Origin: Anaplasma centrale str. Israel
GTDB lineage: Bacteria > Pseudomonadota > Alphaproteobacteria > Rickettsiales > Anaplasmataceae
Direction of reading: 5' to 3'
Length of the DNA stretch: 64,000 nucleotides
Assembly: GCF_000024505.1 (NCBI RefSeq)
Contig: NC_013532.1
Coordinates: forward strand, 744,001-808,000
The first letter of the stretch is position 1, and each line of letters begins with the position of its first letter. This document shows, in pieces, positions 44,350 to 54,369 of this stretch. Both the position numbers and the translations under genes were made by a program. The notes beneath the pieces are model-generated. The model searched no databases. It was not told the origin of the DNA and saw only the letters and a list, made by a program, of their open reading frames with translations.

Positions 44350-46833
44350 GTGAAAAAGAGATACACCGATAACGAGCAGAATAATAAGGTAGACTTCGTA
44401 GCGCGAGACTACGGGATTTCAAAGATTAAGGCCGCGGCGGTTTTGATTCTGCCTCTGCTATGTGTCTTTAGCATATACCTATTTGGCATCGAAAATGGCT
44501 ACGTGAGCATGGTATTTAACTGCTTGTTTACGAGCACAACCGTGCTGGTAATCTTACAGAAACTTAGCCGATATCCGAAGATAATCGCCACTATAGAATA
44601 CCAAAATATGATTTTTGCAAACGCACTCAATCATGACACTGAGTTTTGCCTGATCTTGAAAAGCAATGGGGACGTAGTCTACTCAGACGCAAGATTTAAT
44701 GCAAGATTCAAAAATCTGGGACGCCGCCCTTTTAATCTTTTCAGCATATTGAAGCTCGGCAATCTAAGCGACGACGAAATAGCGAGGTTCCTTGACGCTC
44801 TAAAGAACAAATCGCCGGTACGCACCTATTTTTCTGTGAGCAAGAAAAATTCCGTTTCTAATTTTTCTCTGATCCTAGATCCAATAGCAGACAATCCACA
44901 AGTGGATGCGACTCAAGAGGTTACGTTTAGGTTGTTCTTGAATCCTCTCTCAAGACCGCAAGACTATTTTGTCCTGAAGGCAATGAAGATCACCAAAGAA
45001 GAAGTACATGAGAGGTTGTTACACAGACATAAAGTGGGGTCGTATCTCCTAAACCAGGATGGAGTGATCATCTCTGCGAATGAGAACTTTCTAAGGATCT
45101 TTGAGTTGGAATCTATAAAACGCCACACACTATTTTCTGATTTTCTCAGTAAAAATCAGTCTGATGCAGCTGGAGATGAGGTGATATTCACCACGGCTAC
45201 CGGCACTATGTTCAAAGCTCACGTAACCCAGGAAGTGTTCTACGACAAGAGTAACAACAGCTACACATGTGGGCTACTCACTCCCAAAAAGTTCAGCCTT
45301 GAGGACTATCAGTTGAATCCGTGTTTCGTCCACGCCCCAATTGCGATGGCCCAATGTGGCTTGGATGGTAGGGTCATAAAATATAACAAGGCTTTTGAGG
45401 CATTAACGGACGGACAAGACCACGAGCATATATTTGAGTATATTATGCCCGTGTATAGCAAAAAGATAAAAAAATACCTGCAGGGTAGCGCGATTAACAA
45501 TATGTCCATCGAGGGGCAGTTACGCAACAAAACCTACGTGAAGATATATATGAACAAGCTGGTGCACAACAACGAAATATCGGTTGTGTGTTACATCACC
45601 GATAGCGCCGATAGGAAAAGCTTAGAGACGCAGCTGGAACAATCACAGAAATTACAGGCGATCGGTCAACTTGCAGGGGGCATTGCGCACGACTTTAACA
45701 ATATTTTAACAGCCATCATAGGGTTTTGCGACCTACTGCTCATACAACACCCGGTAACCGACCCCTCTTTTAGGGATATAATGCAAATTAAGCAGAATGC
45801 CAATCGCGCAACTAATCTGATTAAGCAGCTTATGGCTTTCTCCAGAAAGCAGACCCTGCAACCTAAAATACTAGATATTAACAACATAGTGGCTGATTTG
45901 TCGCAAATGATCAAACGCCTGATAAGCGAGGACATAGAGCTCAGGGTATACTACGACAAAAACATCGGCCTGATAAAGGTAGATCTGTGCCAATTAGAGC
46001 AGGTTATAGTGAATCTGGTGGTAAATGCAAAGTCAGCAATGAACTCTGGAGGAGCATTAACCCTGCGCACTTATAATCTACAAGTTGACGCGTCCACTAT
46101 ACCCAAGGGCATGTTCGTTCCGGATAAAGACCAGGTGGAGTATGGGGAGTACGTGGTGCTTGAGGTTATTGACACAGGCCATGGCATGGATAAGCAGATT
46201 CTTAAGAAGATTTTTGACCCGTTCTTTTCAACAAAGAGCGAATCTTACGGAACTGGGCTTGGGCTTTCCACGGTATACGGAATAGTAAAACAAACCGGGG
46301 GGTACGTGTACGTGCACAGCAAGGTAGGAGAGGGTACAAAATTCATGATACTCCTACCCCGAGTGTATCTAGCTGAAGGCCAGAGAGTTGAAGAGCGTTT
46401 ACTATCTGGTGAATCTCCAGAGGCAGACCACTCGATGCTTGGGGATGGTAAAGAATACAGCAATGCAGCTTCTGTCCTCTTAATAGAGGATGAAGACCCG
46501 GTGCGGGCATTCACGTCCAAGGCGCTATCGAAGAGAGGCTTTCGAGTCATAGATACAAACTCGGGTAAGGAGGCCATAGAGGCAGCCAAAACCACACATA
46601 TAGACATCGTAATCAGCGATGTTGTAATGCCTGGTGCTAGTGGACCAGAAACCGTCGCTGAGATATTAAAAATACAACCAAATGCCAGAGTGATGTTCGT
46701 ATCGGGGTACGCTGAAGAAATATTCCATCAACACAAAAATATAAATCTGGATGAGATGTTCTTCTTGTCGAAGCCATTCACACTAAAACAGCTACTACAA
46801 AAAGTAGATGAAGCTCTTGCTTGCAATAAATAG
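44350..46833 (+). CDS. cckA: CckA-like hybrid sensor histidine kinase
   Basis: 827 aa from GTG 44350 with AGGGG about 9 nt upstream. Two transmembrane helices (about residues 29-50 and 53-73) precede two or three PAS-like regions (around 95-180, 225-290, 315-410), a HisKA domain with the CckA-type H-box QLAGGIAHDFNNILTAIIGF, a HATPase domain (VNLVVNAKSAM; DTGHGMDKQILKKIFDPFF; GTGLGLSTVYGIVKQTGG) and a C-terminal receiver whose phospho-acceptor Asp is in VVISDVVMPG. CckA passes phosphate via ChpT to CtrA in alphaproteobacteria; in Ehrlichia and Anaplasma this pathway is linked to developmental forms. ChpT and CtrA are not in the window. Confidence 0.9.
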   Translation: MKKRYTDNEQNNKVDFVARDYGISKIKAAAVLILPLLCVFSIYLFGIENGYVSMVFNCLFTSTTVLVILQKLSRYPKIIATIEYQNMIFANALNHDTEFCLILKSNGDVVYSDARFNARFKNLGRRPFNLFSILKLGNLSDDEIARFLDALKNKSPVRTYFSVSKKNSVSNFSLILDPIADNPQVDATQEVTFRLFLNPLSRPQDYFVLKAMKITKEEVHERLLHRHKVGSYLLNQDGVIISANENFLRIFELESIKRHTLFSDFLSKNQSDAAGDEVIFTTATGTMFKAHVTQEVFYDKSNNSYTCGLLTPKKFSLEDYQLNPCFVHAPIAMAQCGLDGRVIKYNKAFEALTDGQDHEHIFEYIMPVYSKKIKKYLQGSAINNMSIEGQLRNKTYVKIYMNKLVHNNEISVVCYITDSADRKSLETQLEQSQKLQAIGQLAGGIAHDFNNILTAIIGFCDLLLIQHPVTDPSFRDIMQIKQNANRATNLIKQLMAFSRKQTLQPKILDINNIVADLSQMIKRLISEDIELRVYYDKNIGLIKVDLCQLEQVIVNLVVNAKSAMNSGGALTLRTYNLQVDASTIPKGMFVPDKDQVEYGEYVVLEVIDTGHGMDKQILKKIFDPFFSTKSESYGTGLGLSTVYGIVKQTGGYVYVHSKVGEGTKFMILLPRVYLAEGQRVEERLLSGESPEADHSMLGDGKEYSNAASVLLIEDEDPVRAFTSKALSKRGFRVIDTNSGKEAIEAAKTTHIDIVISDVVMPGASGPETVAEILKIQPNARVMFVSGYAEEIFHQHKNINLDEMFFLSKPFTLKQLLQKVDEALACNK

Positions 46834-46877
46834 ACCTAGGGTGCACAATCCTGCTGGTTGGCTCTGTTGGCTTTGTA

Positions 46878-47228
46878 ATGGAAGATGGATTGTCTATTGT
46901 GTATGCCACATTTCCTGATTACACCACCGCCCATAAGATTGGTTCATCGCTCTTGCGGGAAGGTGTGGTGGCGTGCGTGAACATATTCTGTAACGTTACC
47001 TCGATGTACATGTGGGACGAAGATATGCACACAAGTGAAGAGTGCGTGGCAGTTCTGAAGACAGTAAAGAGCCTCGGGGAGGAAGTGATTAGTAGAATCT
47101 TGGAGCAGCACCCTTACGAGATACCTGCACTGTTTTCGGTGGACGCAGAAAGTTGCAGCCCCGCGTTTCTGGAGTGGGTAGCATTGCGCACAGGTGCGGC
47201 TGTACCAACTGAAGACCCACACAAATAG
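46878..47228 (+). CDS. cutA: Divalent cation tolerance protein CutA
   Basis: 116 aa. The conserved CutA1 features are present: VYATFPDYTTAHKIGSSLL, VVACVNIF, the MYMWD strand and HPYEIPALFSV. CutA1 forms a stable trimer with a ferredoxin-like fold; its link to copper tolerance in E. coli is indirect and the real function is unsettled. It follows the cckA-like gene by 44 nt on the same strand and may be transcribed with it. Confidence 0.93.
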   Translation: MEDGLSIVYATFPDYTTAHKIGSSLLREGVVACVNIFCNVTSMYMWDEDMHTSEECVAVLKTVKSLGEEVISRILEQHPYEIPALFSVDAESCSPAFLEWVALRTGAAVPTEDPHK

Positions 47229-47367
47229 GTTGCTCCAAATTTTTAAGCTTGTTGAAAGCCTTATTCACGTGGATTTCCTGCGCATCGGGAGTGCGTGTGT
47301 CATTACGTATCATAAAATTGTCAAAACCCGCGGGGCGGCCGCACACAGTGCATCAACAACATCACAA

Positions 47368-47383
47368 TACCCCTTAACAGGGG
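47368..47383. other. Small stem-loop in the cutA 3' region
   Basis: CCCCT-TAAC-AGGGG forms a 5-bp GC-rich stem with a tetraloop about 140 nt after cutA. No T-run follows, so termination is uncertain. Confidence 0.35.
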
Positions 47384-47417
47384 CCTAAATCAGGCACAGC
47401 AAAGTTTTGCGGCACGC

Positions 47418-47476
47418 GATGAAAATATTTTTATCATACGGAAAAGATGCATGTAATTTGCATCGCCGTATTCATC
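47418..47476 (+). promoter_or_regulatory. Long interrupted hairpin upstream of the orphan 154-aa gene
   Basis: Three nested inverted repeats share one axis: GATGAA (47418) with TTCATC (47471), ATACGG (47436) with CCGTAT (47466), and GATGCA (47446) with TGCATC (47459), closing a 7-nt AT-rich loop. It lies about 50 bp before the -35 box of the next gene, so it would act as a DNA palindrome (protein site) or a terminator for the cutA side. Confidence 0.5.
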
Positions 47477-47523
47477 CTCATGACCATAGTAACGCAAGTG
47501 CAGCCAAAGCCTATATGCCAGCG

Positions 47524-47552
47524 TTGCAAGTAGAGTAGATAAGGTGTACAAT
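47524..47552 (+). promoter_or_regulatory. Promoter of the orphan 154-aa gene
   Basis: TTGCAA (47524-47529) and TACAAT (47547-47552, five of six) with a 17-bp spacer. The predicted start near 47559 makes the upstream ATG at 47558 unusable and supports the start at 47582. Confidence 0.6.
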
Positions 47553-47581
47553 GCGGCATGCTATTCGCGTTTGGAGTCTGT

Positions 47582-48046
47582 ATGGAGGAAGGTAACCTAA
47601 TCGATGTGGAGAGTGGCTTGCAAGACGCCGAGCTTACTTGCGCCCAGACCCTGTCACAACCCCAATACTCTGCTTGTCATGATATCCTAGATGCCATTTA
47701 TCAGTTTGGCGCATATGCTGTCTCTGTAGTTGAGGACTGCTATGCCGCCATAGTTGGCACATTCTTTGGCTATGGAACCGCATCTGAGGGGGAGGCTGGA
47801 GGGGGCAGCGCACAGACGGTGCTTGACACAACCCAAGAGCATGAGCTGTCTTCTTCTGAGCTTTCCACACATGCGGAAAGCCGTAGTCGGCAATTTGCGG
47901 ATTGGGTGTCATCACTTGTGCACCAGGCACACGAGCCGCAGTCGTCAGAGGCCTCCGCACATGCAGAGGGCCATAGTCACAAGTCCGTAGACTGGGAATC
48001 ATCTCTCGCTCAGTGGAGGACGCGTGAGAGCAACCTTGACGGCTGA
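47582..48046 (+). CDS. Orphan acidic protein with an internal repeat (154 aa)
   Basis: I start at ATG 47582 (MEEGNLIDVES), with GGAG 5 nt upstream, rather than the frame start at 47558. A cysteine-containing N-terminal part has one hydrophobic stretch (about residues 44-66). The C-terminal half contains two imperfect copies of a unit of about 30 residues: SSSELSTHAESRSRQFADW with VSSLVHQ, then QSSEASAHAEGHSHKSVDWE with SSLAQW. No signal peptide and no known family. Small, repeat-bearing orphan proteins with their own promoter are candidate secreted effectors in this group, but nothing in the sequence proves secretion. Confidence 0.65.
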   Translation: MEEGNLIDVESGLQDAELTCAQTLSQPQYSACHDILDAIYQFGAYAVSVVEDCYAAIVGTFFGYGTASEGEAGGGSAQTVLDTTQEHELSSSELSTHAESRSRQFADWVSSLVHQAHEPQSSEASAHAEGHSHKSVDWESSLAQWRTRESNLDG

Positions 48047-48166
48047 GTGTACGCACGGTTCCACAAGCTAGGTGGCGCGGTGCGCGGGCGGTGGCCGTTG
48101 TGTTGTGGCCGAAGCATTAGAGAGGTAGGGGGCGCAAGGCAGCGGTTCTTGGTAGGTATTCGATTT

Positions 48167-49024
48167 CTACTGGGCGATCTCGGTTTTGTGGACCCACCAC
48201 TCTGGGTGTCGGCTTTTCAGATATGCGGTTCCGGTGTTTGCAGCTTCGCTGTCTTCAAACAGCGCAAAACATGTAGCCCCGCTACCGCTCATCCTGGATA
48301 GGACACACCCTTCCAGGGATTGCAACACCACTAGGATGTTTTGCACGTCAGGTACAAGCGACGCTGCGGTTTCAGTTAGGTCATTGCGGGATCGTATGGC
48401 AAGGTTTAGCAAACCATCGGAGGTTTCCGGCAGGATCCCTACGCTCTCGGAAAATTCCTTGCAATTATAGGCGCCAAACACGCTTCTCGTGCTGAGGTGT
48501 ACCCCGTACGGCCTCACCAACACAACATGGTTCGGCAACCTGGCGTGCGGCAGGAGCTCTACATTCTCTCCTATCCCGCGAACAAACGCTGTTTTGGATT
48601 TCAAGCACACGGGAACATCGCTCCCCACAGATGCCGCAACACCATTCATATCAGCTTCACTAATGCCCCAACGTGTTCCTAGCAGGCGTATGATTGCTGC
48701 AGCGTCAGCTGAGCCACCAGCCAGCCCGGCAGAAACAGGAATATTTTTAGTGACCTTCGCATATACACTCTTGGCCACACCCGGGGCACATCTTCGTACT
48801 AAGTGCCCTATGGCCCTTTGTACAGTATTATCATGTCTGCTTATTCCTAAAAACCGCGCAAACTCCACCCCTCTTTTTTTTGACCCAATATCAACCTCGA
48901 GCGTGTCGTGAAGCCTGACAAAGGCGAAAAGGGATTCTAAAACGTGATACCCAGAAGCAGACTTACCCACTACGTGGAGAAACAGGTTTATCTTCGCTGG
49001 AGCGTTTATTAGGCACCTATACAT
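48167..49024 (-). CDS. ispE: 4-diphosphocytidyl-2-C-methyl-D-erythritol kinase
   Basis: 285 aa GHMP kinase: N-terminal APAKINLFLHVVGKSASGYH with the substrate-binding Lys and Asn, the ATP-binding glycine loop VSAGLAGGSADAAA, and the C-terminal RMSGSGATCFALF motif. It phosphorylates CDP-methylerythritol in the non-mevalonate isoprenoid route. It is divergent from dusB and converges with the orphan gene. Confidence 0.95.
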   Translation of the reverse strand: MYRCLINAPAKINLFLHVVGKSASGYHVLESLFAFVRLHDTLEVDIGSKKRGVEFARFLGISRHDNTVQRAIGHLVRRCAPGVAKSVYAKVTKNIPVSAGLAGGSADAAAIIRLLGTRWGISEADMNGVAASVGSDVPVCLKSKTAFVRGIGENVELLPHARLPNHVVLVRPYGVHLSTRSVFGAYNCKEFSESVGILPETSDGLLNLAIRSRNDLTETAASLVPDVQNILVVLQSLEGCVLSRMSGSGATCFALFEDSEAANTGTAYLKSRHPEWWVHKTEIAQ

Positions 49025-49181
49025 TACTCCCTACACTCCCAGAGGTGCCCACCTCTAGCATAGTCACAACTGCAAGTCAATATTAAAATCTTAAGTGCTT
49101 ATCGTACGATGTTTTATTCGGTGTTGCTACACCCTTGGTTATGGTGATACCATCTAGCTCGTATAGTTCATAAAATTGCCA

Positions 49182-50138
49182 ATGAGACAGCGTATATCCG
49201 AATGCCCAGTAATCTTAGCACCAATGTCTGGTGTTACTGACATGCCTTTTCGGTCTATCGTTGGGGAGCTTGGTGCAGGGCTTTTGGTTTCTGAAATGAT
49301 CGCCAGTCGGGCCATGATAATCAAGACGCGGCAAAGCCTACAAAAATCAGACGTTGGGGCAAATACCTCCGTGCAGTTAGCTGGATGTGTGCCTGAAATC
49401 ATGGCCGAAGCGGCAAAAATTAACCAAGATATGGGTGCAATGTCGATAGACATTAATTTTGGATGTCCGGTAAAAAAGATAGTAGATGGGCATGCTGGAT
49501 CCGCATTGATGAAGGATGAAGCAAAAGCTGCGAAAATAATGGAGAGCGTGGTAAATGCGGTAACCATTCCCGTAACCGTAAAGATGCGCATGGGCTGGAG
49601 CCCGACAGATTTAAATGCACCTAGGCTTGCGAAAATAGCCGAGGATGCCGGCATAAGGATGGTGACAGTGCACGGGAGAACAAGATCTCAAATGTTCAGC
49701 GGAACTGCGGATTGGAAGTTTATCAAGTGCGTGAAAGATTGTGTTAAGATACCAGTGATAGCAAATGGAGATATTCGCACATTCCAAGACATCACCGACG
49801 CGTTGAATCTTTCCGGAGCAGATGGGGTGATGATTGGGAGGGGGGCGTACGGTAAGCCTTGGCTTATAAAGCAGGCGCTGCACTTTATAAAAACAAGGGA
49901 GGCGTTGCCGGAACCTTCAGCGGATGAGAAACTCAATATAGTGCTTAGGCACTATGATAGCGCGATAGATTACTACGGAAAGGACATAGGGGTGAAGATT
50001 CTCAGGAAACATCTTGGGTGGTACAGTGCTTCCAACGCGGGTTCCGCATGTTTCAGGGCACAGGTTAACACAATGAGTGACCCGGTGGCGATAAGAGAAA
50101 GATTGCTGGAATTCTTCGGAACCAGCGGGAACACTTGA
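49182..50138 (+). CDS. dusB: tRNA-dihydrouridine synthase
   Basis: 318 aa from ATG 49182 (a TTG two codons upstream is less likely). FMN-binding barrel start LAPMSGVTDMPFRSIV, the DINFGCPVKKIV motif with catalytic cysteine region, VKMRMGW, VHGRTRSQMFSG, VIANGDIRTFQDI and GADGVMIGRGAYGKPW are typical of the DusB subfamily. It reduces uridines in the tRNA D loop using NADPH. Confidence 0.93.
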   Translation: MRQRISECPVILAPMSGVTDMPFRSIVGELGAGLLVSEMIASRAMIIKTRQSLQKSDVGANTSVQLAGCVPEIMAEAAKINQDMGAMSIDINFGCPVKKIVDGHAGSALMKDEAKAAKIMESVVNAVTIPVTVKMRMGWSPTDLNAPRLAKIAEDAGIRMVTVHGRTRSQMFSGTADWKFIKCVKDCVKIPVIANGDIRTFQDITDALNLSGADGVMIGRGAYGKPWLIKQALHFIKTREALPEPSADEKLNIVLRHYDSAIDYYGKDIGVKILRKHLGWYSASNAGSACFRAQVNTMSDPVAIRERLLEFFGTSGNT

Positions 50139-50390
50139 TGTAAGGTCGCAAATTGTTGGACACTGTGCTAAATATATGGTAGGAGGGACCTCCGCTGATG
50201 TCGTTGCTACGGGAGTTTGTGTGCTTCGTGCTCTCGCCGTAGGTTAGGCGGCACTGCACTTGGCAAGGCGCTTTGGTGAGCGTCCTGCGTGTGGGGTGTG
50301 GCGCATATTTCGCCTACTGGCGGCCTTTTAGGGTGTCCTTTGCGTTCGGATTACCCGCTGATTGTTTGGTTTTCCTTTGTGGGATTCGTA

Positions 50391-52238
50391 ATGGATAAAG
50401 AACTTGTCAAAAATCTCATAACTAAAGGCATTAAGCAGGGTGGAGTGATCACCTTCGACGACATAAGCGATGCGCTGTCGGACGACGATGTCGTTTCTTC
50501 CGAGAGTATCGACGAAACGATATCCTTGCTACAAGACTCTGGAATAGGTGTGCTGGAACAGAGTGATGAAGAGGAAGCCGACGCTGCAGTTTCTGAAGAG
50601 AATGCAGCAAAGGATGAAGAAGATGAATCGGGGATGCGGTCTTTGGATTTTGGCCAAACGGATGACCCTATACGTATGTATTTGTGCGAAATGAGCTCGG
50701 TAGAGTTGCTATCGAGAGAGGGAGAAATAGAGATCGCGAAGAGGATTAAGTCAGAGAAAGTCAACATGCTACGATCTCTGATCGAAGCTCCGATGGTGCT
50801 GCGCACTTTCATGTCATGGAGGGATGACCTGGTAAACCAGCAGGTGATGCTCAGGGATCTGATAGATCTGGACGCGAATTACAGAGGGGGCGCTCCCCAA
50901 CAGGAATTTGAGGAAGGGGAAGAGTACGGGGAGCGTGAGATGGCAGACCCCGAAGACAGTGATGTAGGGCATGAAGGGTCAGATGATGATGACGAAGGGG
51001 AAGACGCTTCAGTGGGCAATGCCTCAATCCTGGAAATGGAAAGTGCGCTCTTACCGAAAGTGATTTCCATTTTGGACGCAACTATAGAGTCCGCAGAGAA
51101 AATCCTGGAGATGAAAAAGCGGAAAAGAGATTCCGGAAAGTGTGATGAGAAGGCCTACAACGAACTACACGAGAATATCTGGGAACTCGTTTCCCAGATG
51201 AAACTTAGCGACCCCGCAGTTTTGTCCGTAACCCAGCAGATCTACAATCTCAGTAAGGCCATAGCGGCAGAGGAGGTAGCACTCATGTCGCTTGTGGAGA
51301 GCTATGGAGTGGATCGCAAAAGTTTCCTTGAGGCATACAATAACAACACGGTCTTTGAGCAAGCCGATGCGTCGCCCGAGTGGAAGAACCTACTGGAAAA
51401 AGAGAAGAAGACCTTAACGGACATACAAAACAAGGTGCGCTTGTTGTCAGGAGAGGACAGCCCAGGCAGTTTTAAGGCCCTCGTTGCGAAAATCCAAAAG
51501 CACGAGAGAACTGCTAATAAGGCAAAACAGGAGATGATCAAGGCAAACCTGAGGCTTGTCGTGTCGATTGCCAAGAAATATTCCAACCGCGGGCTTCAGT
51601 TCCTGGACCTTGTGCAAGAGGGCAATATAGGGCTGATGAAGGCTGTGGATAAATTTGATTATAAGCGTGGATACAAGTTTTCTACCTACGCTACCTGGTG
51701 GGTTAGACAGGCAATAACAAGAGCGATAGCGGATCAGGCTCGTACCATCAGGATACCGGTACACATGATTGAGACCGTAAACAAGATCAACCGCACATTG
51801 AGACAGATGTTACATGAGATAGGTCGGGAGCCAACATTGGAAGAGCTGTCTGCTAGGCTGGGCATGAATGTGGAAAAAATCCGCAAAGTGATGAAGATTG
51901 TGAAGGATCCGGTAAGCCTTGAAAGCCCTATAGGCGATGACGATAGCAGCACATTTGGGGATTGTATAGAGGACAAACGGGCTGTAAAACCGGAAAATGC
52001 CGCAGTGTTGGCTGACCTGCGTGAGATTACCACAAAGGTGCTATCGACCTTGACTCCCAAGGAGGAGAGAATTCTGCGCATGCGGTTTGGGATCGGTAAA
52101 GGCGGGAAAGATCACACACTGGAGGAAGTTGGGAAACTCTTTAACGTCACCCGGGAGCGTATCCGGCAGATTGAGGCGAAAGCGCTGCGAAAGCTTCGGC
52201 ACCCCAGCCGCGCTAGGAAGCTTCGTGGCTTCTTCTAA
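50391..52238 (+). CDS. rpoD: RNA polymerase primary sigma factor (sigma-70)
   Basis: 615 aa from ATG 50391 ([13 protein letters not shown]); the frame from 50289 is an extension without support. Region 1.1 is present, region 1.2 begins at [21 protein letters not shown], a highly acidic non-conserved insert lies at about residues 165-215 ([18 protein letters not shown]), region 2 is intact ([40 protein letters not shown]), and regions 3 and 4 end with [20 protein letters not shown]. It recognises the TTGACA/TATAAT promoters seen elsewhere in this window. A decayed copy of its region 4 DNA lies just downstream. Confidence 0.96.
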   Translation: MDKELVKNLITKGIKQGGVITFDDISDALSDDDVVSSESIDETISLLQDSGIGVLEQSDEEEADAAVSEENAAKDEEDESGMRSLDFGQTDDPIRMYLCEMSSVELLSREGEIEIAKRIKSEKVNMLRSLIEAPMVLRTFMSWRDDLVNQQVMLRDLIDLDANYRGGAPQQEFEEGEEYGEREMADPEDSDVGHEGSDDDDEGEDASVGNASILEMESALLPKVISILDATIESAEKILEMKKRKRDSGKCDEKAYNELHENIWELVSQMKLSDPAVLSVTQQIYNLSKAIAAEEVALMSLVESYGVDRKSFLEAYNNNTVFEQADASPEWKNLLEKEKKTLTDIQNKVRLLSGEDSPGSFKALVAKIQKHERTANKAKQEMIKANLRLVVSIAKKYSNRGLQFLDLVQEGNIGLMKAVDKFDYKRGYKFSTYATWWVRQAITRAIADQARTIRIPVHMIETVNKINRTLRQMLHEIGREPTLEELSARLGMNVEKIRKVMKIVKDPVSLESPIGDDDSSTFGDCIEDKRAVKPENAAVLADLREITTKVLSTLTPKEERILRMRFGIGKGGKDHTLEEVGKLFNVTRERIRQIEAKALRKLRHPSRARKLRGFF

Positions 52239-52260
52239 TGTGTCTGGCGTTGGCAACACA

Positions 52261-52400
52261 CCACAGTGTTGGCGGACTCGCGTGAGATAATCACGAAAGT
52301 GCTACCGACCTTGACTCCCAAGGAGGAGGGGATTCTGCGCGTGCCACAGCGCCCCAGATGCGCACCTATGGAACAGGGTGTTGAGGCTTCGGCGCACAGC
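52261..52400 (+). pseudogene. Decayed fragment of the rpoD 3' end
   Basis: Positions 52261-52345 align with rpoD 52000-52084 at roughly 80-85 percent identity, including an 18-base exact match (CTTGACTCCCAAGGAGGA). A second short match near 52384 resembles the ATTGAGGC...AGCGC stretch of rpoD region 4. The reading frame does not continue. It is a remnant of a partial tandem duplication between rpoD and dnaG. Confidence 0.7.
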
Positions 52401-52407
52401 TAAGGTT

Positions 52408-54231
52408 TTAGCACCGCCACAGGCTCCTGAGCTTATCGTCTACTTCTCTCGCGTGCTCAGAAAGGTTTAGTGCAACGTCGTATCGGCCCTCCAGCCTTAG
52501 TTTCACTATCTGCTCCTGAATTTCGCCAAGTTGTTTTGAGAGCATTAGCTTCTCCCACTCCCTTCTCGCACGCTTTTCCACATCACCATCAGAGCCATCC
52601 TTTACCTCGAATGTGCACCCTATCGCCGACATTTTTTCCCGTATGGAACGCAATACCTGCTCAAAATCCGCCCTCCTAGAACATAGCTCCCTGACCAAAT
52701 CTGCCTTAGAGAGCTCTTCGCCATGCATTTCTCTGATGTCTACTATATGCTGCTGAAGCGCCTGCATGCCACCAGTGAAGTCGAGGCTGGCAAACTGCTC
52801 AAAAACCGTTACATCATAAAGAAGCTTTGGACACTCAACAATGGCGTATATGACCCGCATTTGGTAATTTTCTCCAGCACACGCCTGCAGAGAAACTCCC
52901 CCCAATCTGCTGGACTTCAGCCCCTGCTCTATGGCGCGCGCACTTCCATGTGACGTGCCCCCCTTGCCGTGGTATTGTTCGCGCTGCAGTGCCTTTATCT
53001 GCTGATAAAAAAAATTCCTGTAGTACTTCGCTATGTGTGCATCTTGAATCTTGGATGTATATTCCTGAATCCTGCGTTCAAGCACCATACACTGCTCGGG
53101 CATTATTTTACCTGAAGACGGGATGTTTGCACGGGCGAGCTCATGATCCCACACAAATTCCGAGAGCAGCTTAGCATGTTCAACAAGAGCTTGAGCGGAG
53201 TCGGGCCCCGAACTGACACAAACATCGTACGGATCCTTCCCCGGTGGCGAGATGACAAATCGCACGCTCTGACCAGATTTCATGATAGACAGTGCAAGAT
53301 GGGCTATTTTTATGGACGCATTTACCCCCGCATCATCACCATCCATCCAGACCACTATCTCAGGTACGACATCCCACATGTATCTGAGATGCGCCTCAGT
53401 CATAGCGGTGCCCAGCAGCCCCACAACGTTGCTTATCCCAAGTTGGCTGAGAATAAGCACATCCATGTAACCCTCAACCGCAATGATCCTCCCTAGCTTT
53501 TTTGCCGAGGCCAGCGCAAGGTGCAAACCGTACAGACTTTCCCGCTTTTTAAATAGAACATTTTCTGCTGAGTTCAGATATTTTGGGGTCTGTCTATCGC
53601 TAACAGACCTCCCACCAAAGGCAATTACCCTACCCGTAGCACTACATATAGGGAACACCAACCTATTGTATAAACAATCCTGAAGGTTCTTGGTCAACAG
53701 GCCTGCATCGCGCACTTTCTCAAAACCAATGTGAGACGACGCAAAGCACGTCCTGATCCCGGACACGGGAACATACCCCAATCTAAACTTTCTCACGGTC
53801 CTATCGTCTATACTCCGAGCCTTCAGATACGCGAGCACTGCGGGTGACTTCGATAGCTGTTCAACAAACCAGCGGGCCGCATAGTCCATCAACTCATAAA
53901 GCGAATCTGCTTCTCCCCTTCCACTTTTTGCCGGCAGACTAACGCCGTATACCTGCGCCAAATATTCAATCGCCTCCATGAAACTTAGCCCGTCAATATC
54001 AGAAACGAACTGCACTACGTCTCCATGCACGCCGCACCCGAAGCAGTAAAACATGTCATTACTGCAGTTTACGTGAAATGACGGAGTCTTCTCCGCATGA
54101 AACGGACAGAGGCCCACATATTGATTATTGCCCCTTTTGATAAGTTTTATCCTCTTGGACACAACGTCAAGAAGCCTCACTTTTTCCCTGATCAGGGTCA
54201 CGTGATCGCTTTCCTGATAGCTGCCACTCAT
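52408..54231 (-). CDS. dnaG: DNA primase
   Basis: 607 aa. The N-terminal zinc-binding domain has the CHC3-type ligands in GLCPFHAEKTPSFHV and FYCFGCGVHGDVVQFV; the TOPRIM catalytic core shows VEGYMDVLILSQLG and VWMDGDDAG. The C-terminal helicase-binding region is poorly conserved. It synthesises RNA primers at the replication fork with DnaB. It converges with rpoD rather than forming the rpsU-dnaG-rpoD macromolecular-synthesis operon of gammaproteobacteria, though the two genes remain neighbours. Confidence 0.95.
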   Translation of the reverse strand: MSGSYQESDHVTLIREKVRLLDVVSKRIKLIKRGNNQYVGLCPFHAEKTPSFHVNCSNDMFYCFGCGVHGDVVQFVSDIDGLSFMEAIEYLAQVYGVSLPAKSGRGEADSLYELMDYAARWFVEQLSKSPAVLAYLKARSIDDRTVRKFRLGYVPVSGIRTCFASSHIGFEKVRDAGLLTKNLQDCLYNRLVFPICSATGRVIAFGGRSVSDRQTPKYLNSAENVLFKKRESLYGLHLALASAKKLGRIIAVEGYMDVLILSQLGISNVVGLLGTAMTEAHLRYMWDVVPEIVVWMDGDDAGVNASIKIAHLALSIMKSGQSVRFVISPPGKDPYDVCVSSGPDSAQALVEHAKLLSEFVWDHELARANIPSSGKIMPEQCMVLERRIQEYTSKIQDAHIAKYYRNFFYQQIKALQREQYHGKGGTSHGSARAIEQGLKSSRLGGVSLQACAGENYQMRVIYAIVECPKLLYDVTVFEQFASLDFTGGMQALQQHIVDIREMHGEELSKADLVRELCSRRADFEQVLRSIREKMSAIGCTFEVKDGSDGDVEKRARREWEKLMLSKQLGEIQEQIVKLRLEGRYDVALNLSEHAREVDDKLRSLWRC

Positions 54232-54369
54232 GACGCACTACGCCCAATCTACCTGCAGTGGATTATATCGCCAGAACAATCTGTTGTCACATTGATATAT
54301 CAACCCAAAGCTATGCGGACAATGGCATCAATCACCGGGGTTTATAGGGCACTAGCACCAGCCAAACCG

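Noticed and set aside
50289-50390. Upstream extension of rpoD
   Set aside because: The extra 34 residues are not sigma-like; ATG 50391 starts the conserved region 1.1.
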